NCBI RefSeq assembly: GCF_014230305.1
Contig: NZ_JACLAU010000010.1
Span: forward strand, 41,324-105,323
Direction: 5' to 3'
Source of the DNA: Novosphingobium aerophilum
GTDB taxonomy: Bacteria > Pseudomonadota > Alphaproteobacteria > Sphingomonadales > Sphingomonadaceae
Length of the DNA: 64,000 nucleotides
Part shown: one piece after another, positions 62,609 through 64,000 of the stretch
Position numbering within the stretch: the stretch's first letter is position 1
Layout: the number at the start of each line of letters is the position of its first letter
Made by a program: the position numbers and the translations under genes
The notes under the pieces: model-generated
What the model saw: the letters and a program-made list of their open reading frames with translations, nothing else
What the model was told of the DNA's origin: nothing
The model's database searches: none

Positions 62609-64000
62609 TCACAGCCCCGGTGCGGCGATTGCCTCGACCTTCTCGTCGATCGTGCGCTGGCCGGTCTTGGGCTGGCGCGGCTGGGCGAAGCTGGCCAGCA
62701 CGGCGCCGTCGCGCTGGTAGATGTCGGGCCAGGTGATGAGCTGCCCGTTGATGTCCTTGGCCATGGTGAAATAGCCGATGTAGACCGGCATCGGGCTGGT
62801 CAGGGGCACCTTGGTGTACTTGCCCGACTGGCTGATCGCGGTGACCTCCTCGGGGGTCTTGCCGGCCTTGAGCATGGCCAGCATCATGCCCAGCTCCAGC
62901 GCACGCTCGGTCCGCACGCAGCCGTGGCTGTAGGCCCGGCTGACGGTGTTGAACAGGCCGCGGGCCGGGGTGTCGTGCAGGTAGATCGCATGCGGATTGG
63001 GCATGTCGATCTTGACCATGCCCAGCGAGTTGTTGGGCCCGGGCTGCTGGACGACCACCACCATGCCGTCGGGCAGGGTGGTCACGACATAGCCGTCGCG
63101 CTTGGCCTTGGCCGGGTTGTTGAGGTACTTGGCCCCCAGCCCCTCGCCCACCACGATCGACTGCGGCACGGTCCAGGTCGGGTTGAACACCACGTTCTCG
63201 ACCTCTTCGGCCAGTTGCGGGGTGGCGGTCTTGCCGGGCTTGCCGACGATCGTCTTGTACGTCCGCACGATCTTGTCGCGCCGCACCAGCCGCAGCTGGA
63301 ACTCGGGGACATTGGTCATCAGGTAGTATTCGCCCAGATCGCGGCTGAACCAGCGCCAGCGGTCCATGTTGGCGCGGATCAGCGCGCGGGTCTTGGCGTC
63401 CGCGCGCGGGGTGCGGGCCAGGGCGTCCTTGAGCACGGCATAGTCGGGATAGGTCGGGGCCAGCGCCGCCAGGGTCCCGGCGATGTCGTGGCTGTCGAGC
63501 GCGCGGGCCATGATCGCGTCGGTCGGGTTGACGTCGACATCCTTGTCGACCGCGAACCACTGCACCCGCGCGCTCATCGGGGTGCGGCCGTCGCGCAGGT
63601 CCTCGGCCAGCCAGGCGAAGGACTTGCTCGCCACCTCGTTCAGGGCGTCGCCCTCGCCGGCGGCGATCGCGGCCCGCAGCGCGGCGGGCTTGTAGTCGGC
63701 CGGCGCGAGCCCTTCGGCGCCGATCCCGTCGATCACCGCGAGCAGGGCCTTCGCATCGGCCAGGGTCCAGACCATGATCGGTTCGGGCACCGGCGCCGTC
63801 GGCAGATCGAGCCCCGGGGCGGCGGCCTTGTCCGTGGCGCCGGTTGCGGCGGGAAACGGAGTGGCTGGCACCGAGGCGGCCGGTGCCGAGGCGGGCACGG
63901 CAGCGGGACGGGCCGGGGCGGTGGGCCGGGGTGCGGCGGCGGGTGCGGTCGGGGCGGCGACCGCGCGCGGGGTGGCGGGCGCGCGCGGGGTGGCGGGCGC
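62609..64000 (-). CDS. L,D-transpeptidase (YkuD/LdtD-like), 5' end missing
   Basis: Periplasmic enzyme forming 3-3 peptidoglycan cross-links or attaching proteins to the wall. The frame runs past the window edge, giving 463 residues with the signal peptide outside. The first visible part is a Pro/Ala-rich linker with APATPRAPATPR repeats, followed by a scaffold domain (LADAKALLAVIDGIGAEGLA) as in E. coli LdtD/YcbB. The YkuD domain carries HDTPARGLFNTVSRAYSHGC followed by VRTERALELG, with the catalytic Cys in SHGC. An in-frame GTG at 63898 is not needed as start because the linker is open upstream. Confidence 0.93.
   Translation of the reverse strand, partial: APATPRAPATPRAVAAPTAPAAAPRPTAPARPAAVPASAPAASVPATPFPAATGATDKAAAPGLDLPTAPVPEPIMVWTLADAKALLAVIDGIGAEGLAPADYKPAALRAAIAAGEGDALNEVASKSFAWLAEDLRDGRTPMSARVQWFAVDKDVDVNPTDAIMARALDSHDIAGTLAALAPTYPDYAVLKDALARTPRADAKTRALIRANMDRWRWFSRDLGEYYLMTNVPEFQLRLVRRDKIVRTYKTIVGKPGKTATPQLAEEVENVVFNPTWTVPQSIVVGEGLGAKYLNNPAKAKRDGYVVTTLPDGMVVVVQQPGPNNSLGMVKIDMPNPHAIYLHDTPARGLFNTVSRAYSHGCVRTERALELGMMLAMLKAGKTPEEVTAISQSGKYTKVPLTSPMPVYIGYFTMAKDINGQLITWPDIYQRDGAVLASFAQPRQPKTGQRTIDEKVEAIAAPGL

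Noticed and set aside
62571..63560. Alternative minus-strand frame overlapping the transpeptidase
   Set aside because: Frame-shifted shadow; Arg/Gly/Pro-rich with no YkuD motif.

Overview
The window looks like a chromosomal segment from a GC-rich alphaproteobacterium, most likely a sphingomonad (Sphingomonadales). Supporting this are the bc1 operon petABC, a DUF3576 lipoprotein-leuS-lptE-holA block, an acetoacetyl-CoA reductase, an EcfG-like stress promoter, hairpin repeats of sphingomonad type, and a TonB-receptor locus with SapC and tryptophan-halogenase-like proteins. No plasmid, phage or CRISPR functions are visible. The first gene (ileS) and the last (an L,D-transpeptidase) run off the window edges.

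Layout. 1-6655 (minus): a tight housekeeping run, transcribed as a 54-aa protein, gpmA, purE, purK, folA, ribF, ileS. 6805-13889: tRNA-Thr, a small conserved protein, a GNAT protein, a threonine-aldolase-like enzyme plus a DMT transporter, an SDR epimerase, pepN and pgeF. 13944-17622: petABC with a strong terminator, apt, and tRNA-Gly. 17623-31591: a carbohydrate locus, with a TonB-dependent receptor, terminator, then tail-overlapping genes for a halogenase-like flavoprotein, SapC, a JmjC/cupin_8 oxygenase, a second halogenase-like flavoprotein, a GH16 beta-1,3-glucanase, a LacI regulator, an MFS transporter and a GH3 beta-glucosidase. The same 12-bp LacI-type palindrome (core GAACGTTC) lies before the receptor and before the GH3 gene, so the locus reads as one LacI-controlled regulon for laminarin-like beta-glucans.

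31592-37860: a decayed stretch with an IS91-type transposase remnant, a divergent Lrp regulator and MdeB/AceE-like E1 enzyme, and a PAS-GGDEF-EAL-PilZ protein whose stop codon lies in the edge of a 271-bp, strongly self-folding MITE-like element. 37858-46070: TPR protein, alpha/beta hydrolase, thrS, a secreted DUF11-like protein, agmatine deiminase and an M28 peptidase, with two REP-like hairpins. 46208-54158: glnE, a one-cysteine Bcp peroxiredoxin, a DUF455 ferritin-like protein, an M23 peptidase, galU, murA and a small stress-type protein behind an EcfG-like promoter. 54152-64000: an RHH protein, a membrane-anchored LuxR-HTH/DUF4019 protein, phaB, an exported barrel-like protein, the DUF3576-leuS-lptE-holA block, a small GIY-YIG protein framed by inverted hairpin repeats, and the L,D-transpeptidase.

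The best candidates for something under-described are the glucan locus with two unequal halogenase-like enzymes plus SapC and a 2OG-oxygenase, the GIY-YIG gene whose stop codon is inside its own flanking repeat, and the three-way-junction MITE at 37574-37844. All functional statements rest on reading motifs and context; no searches were run.
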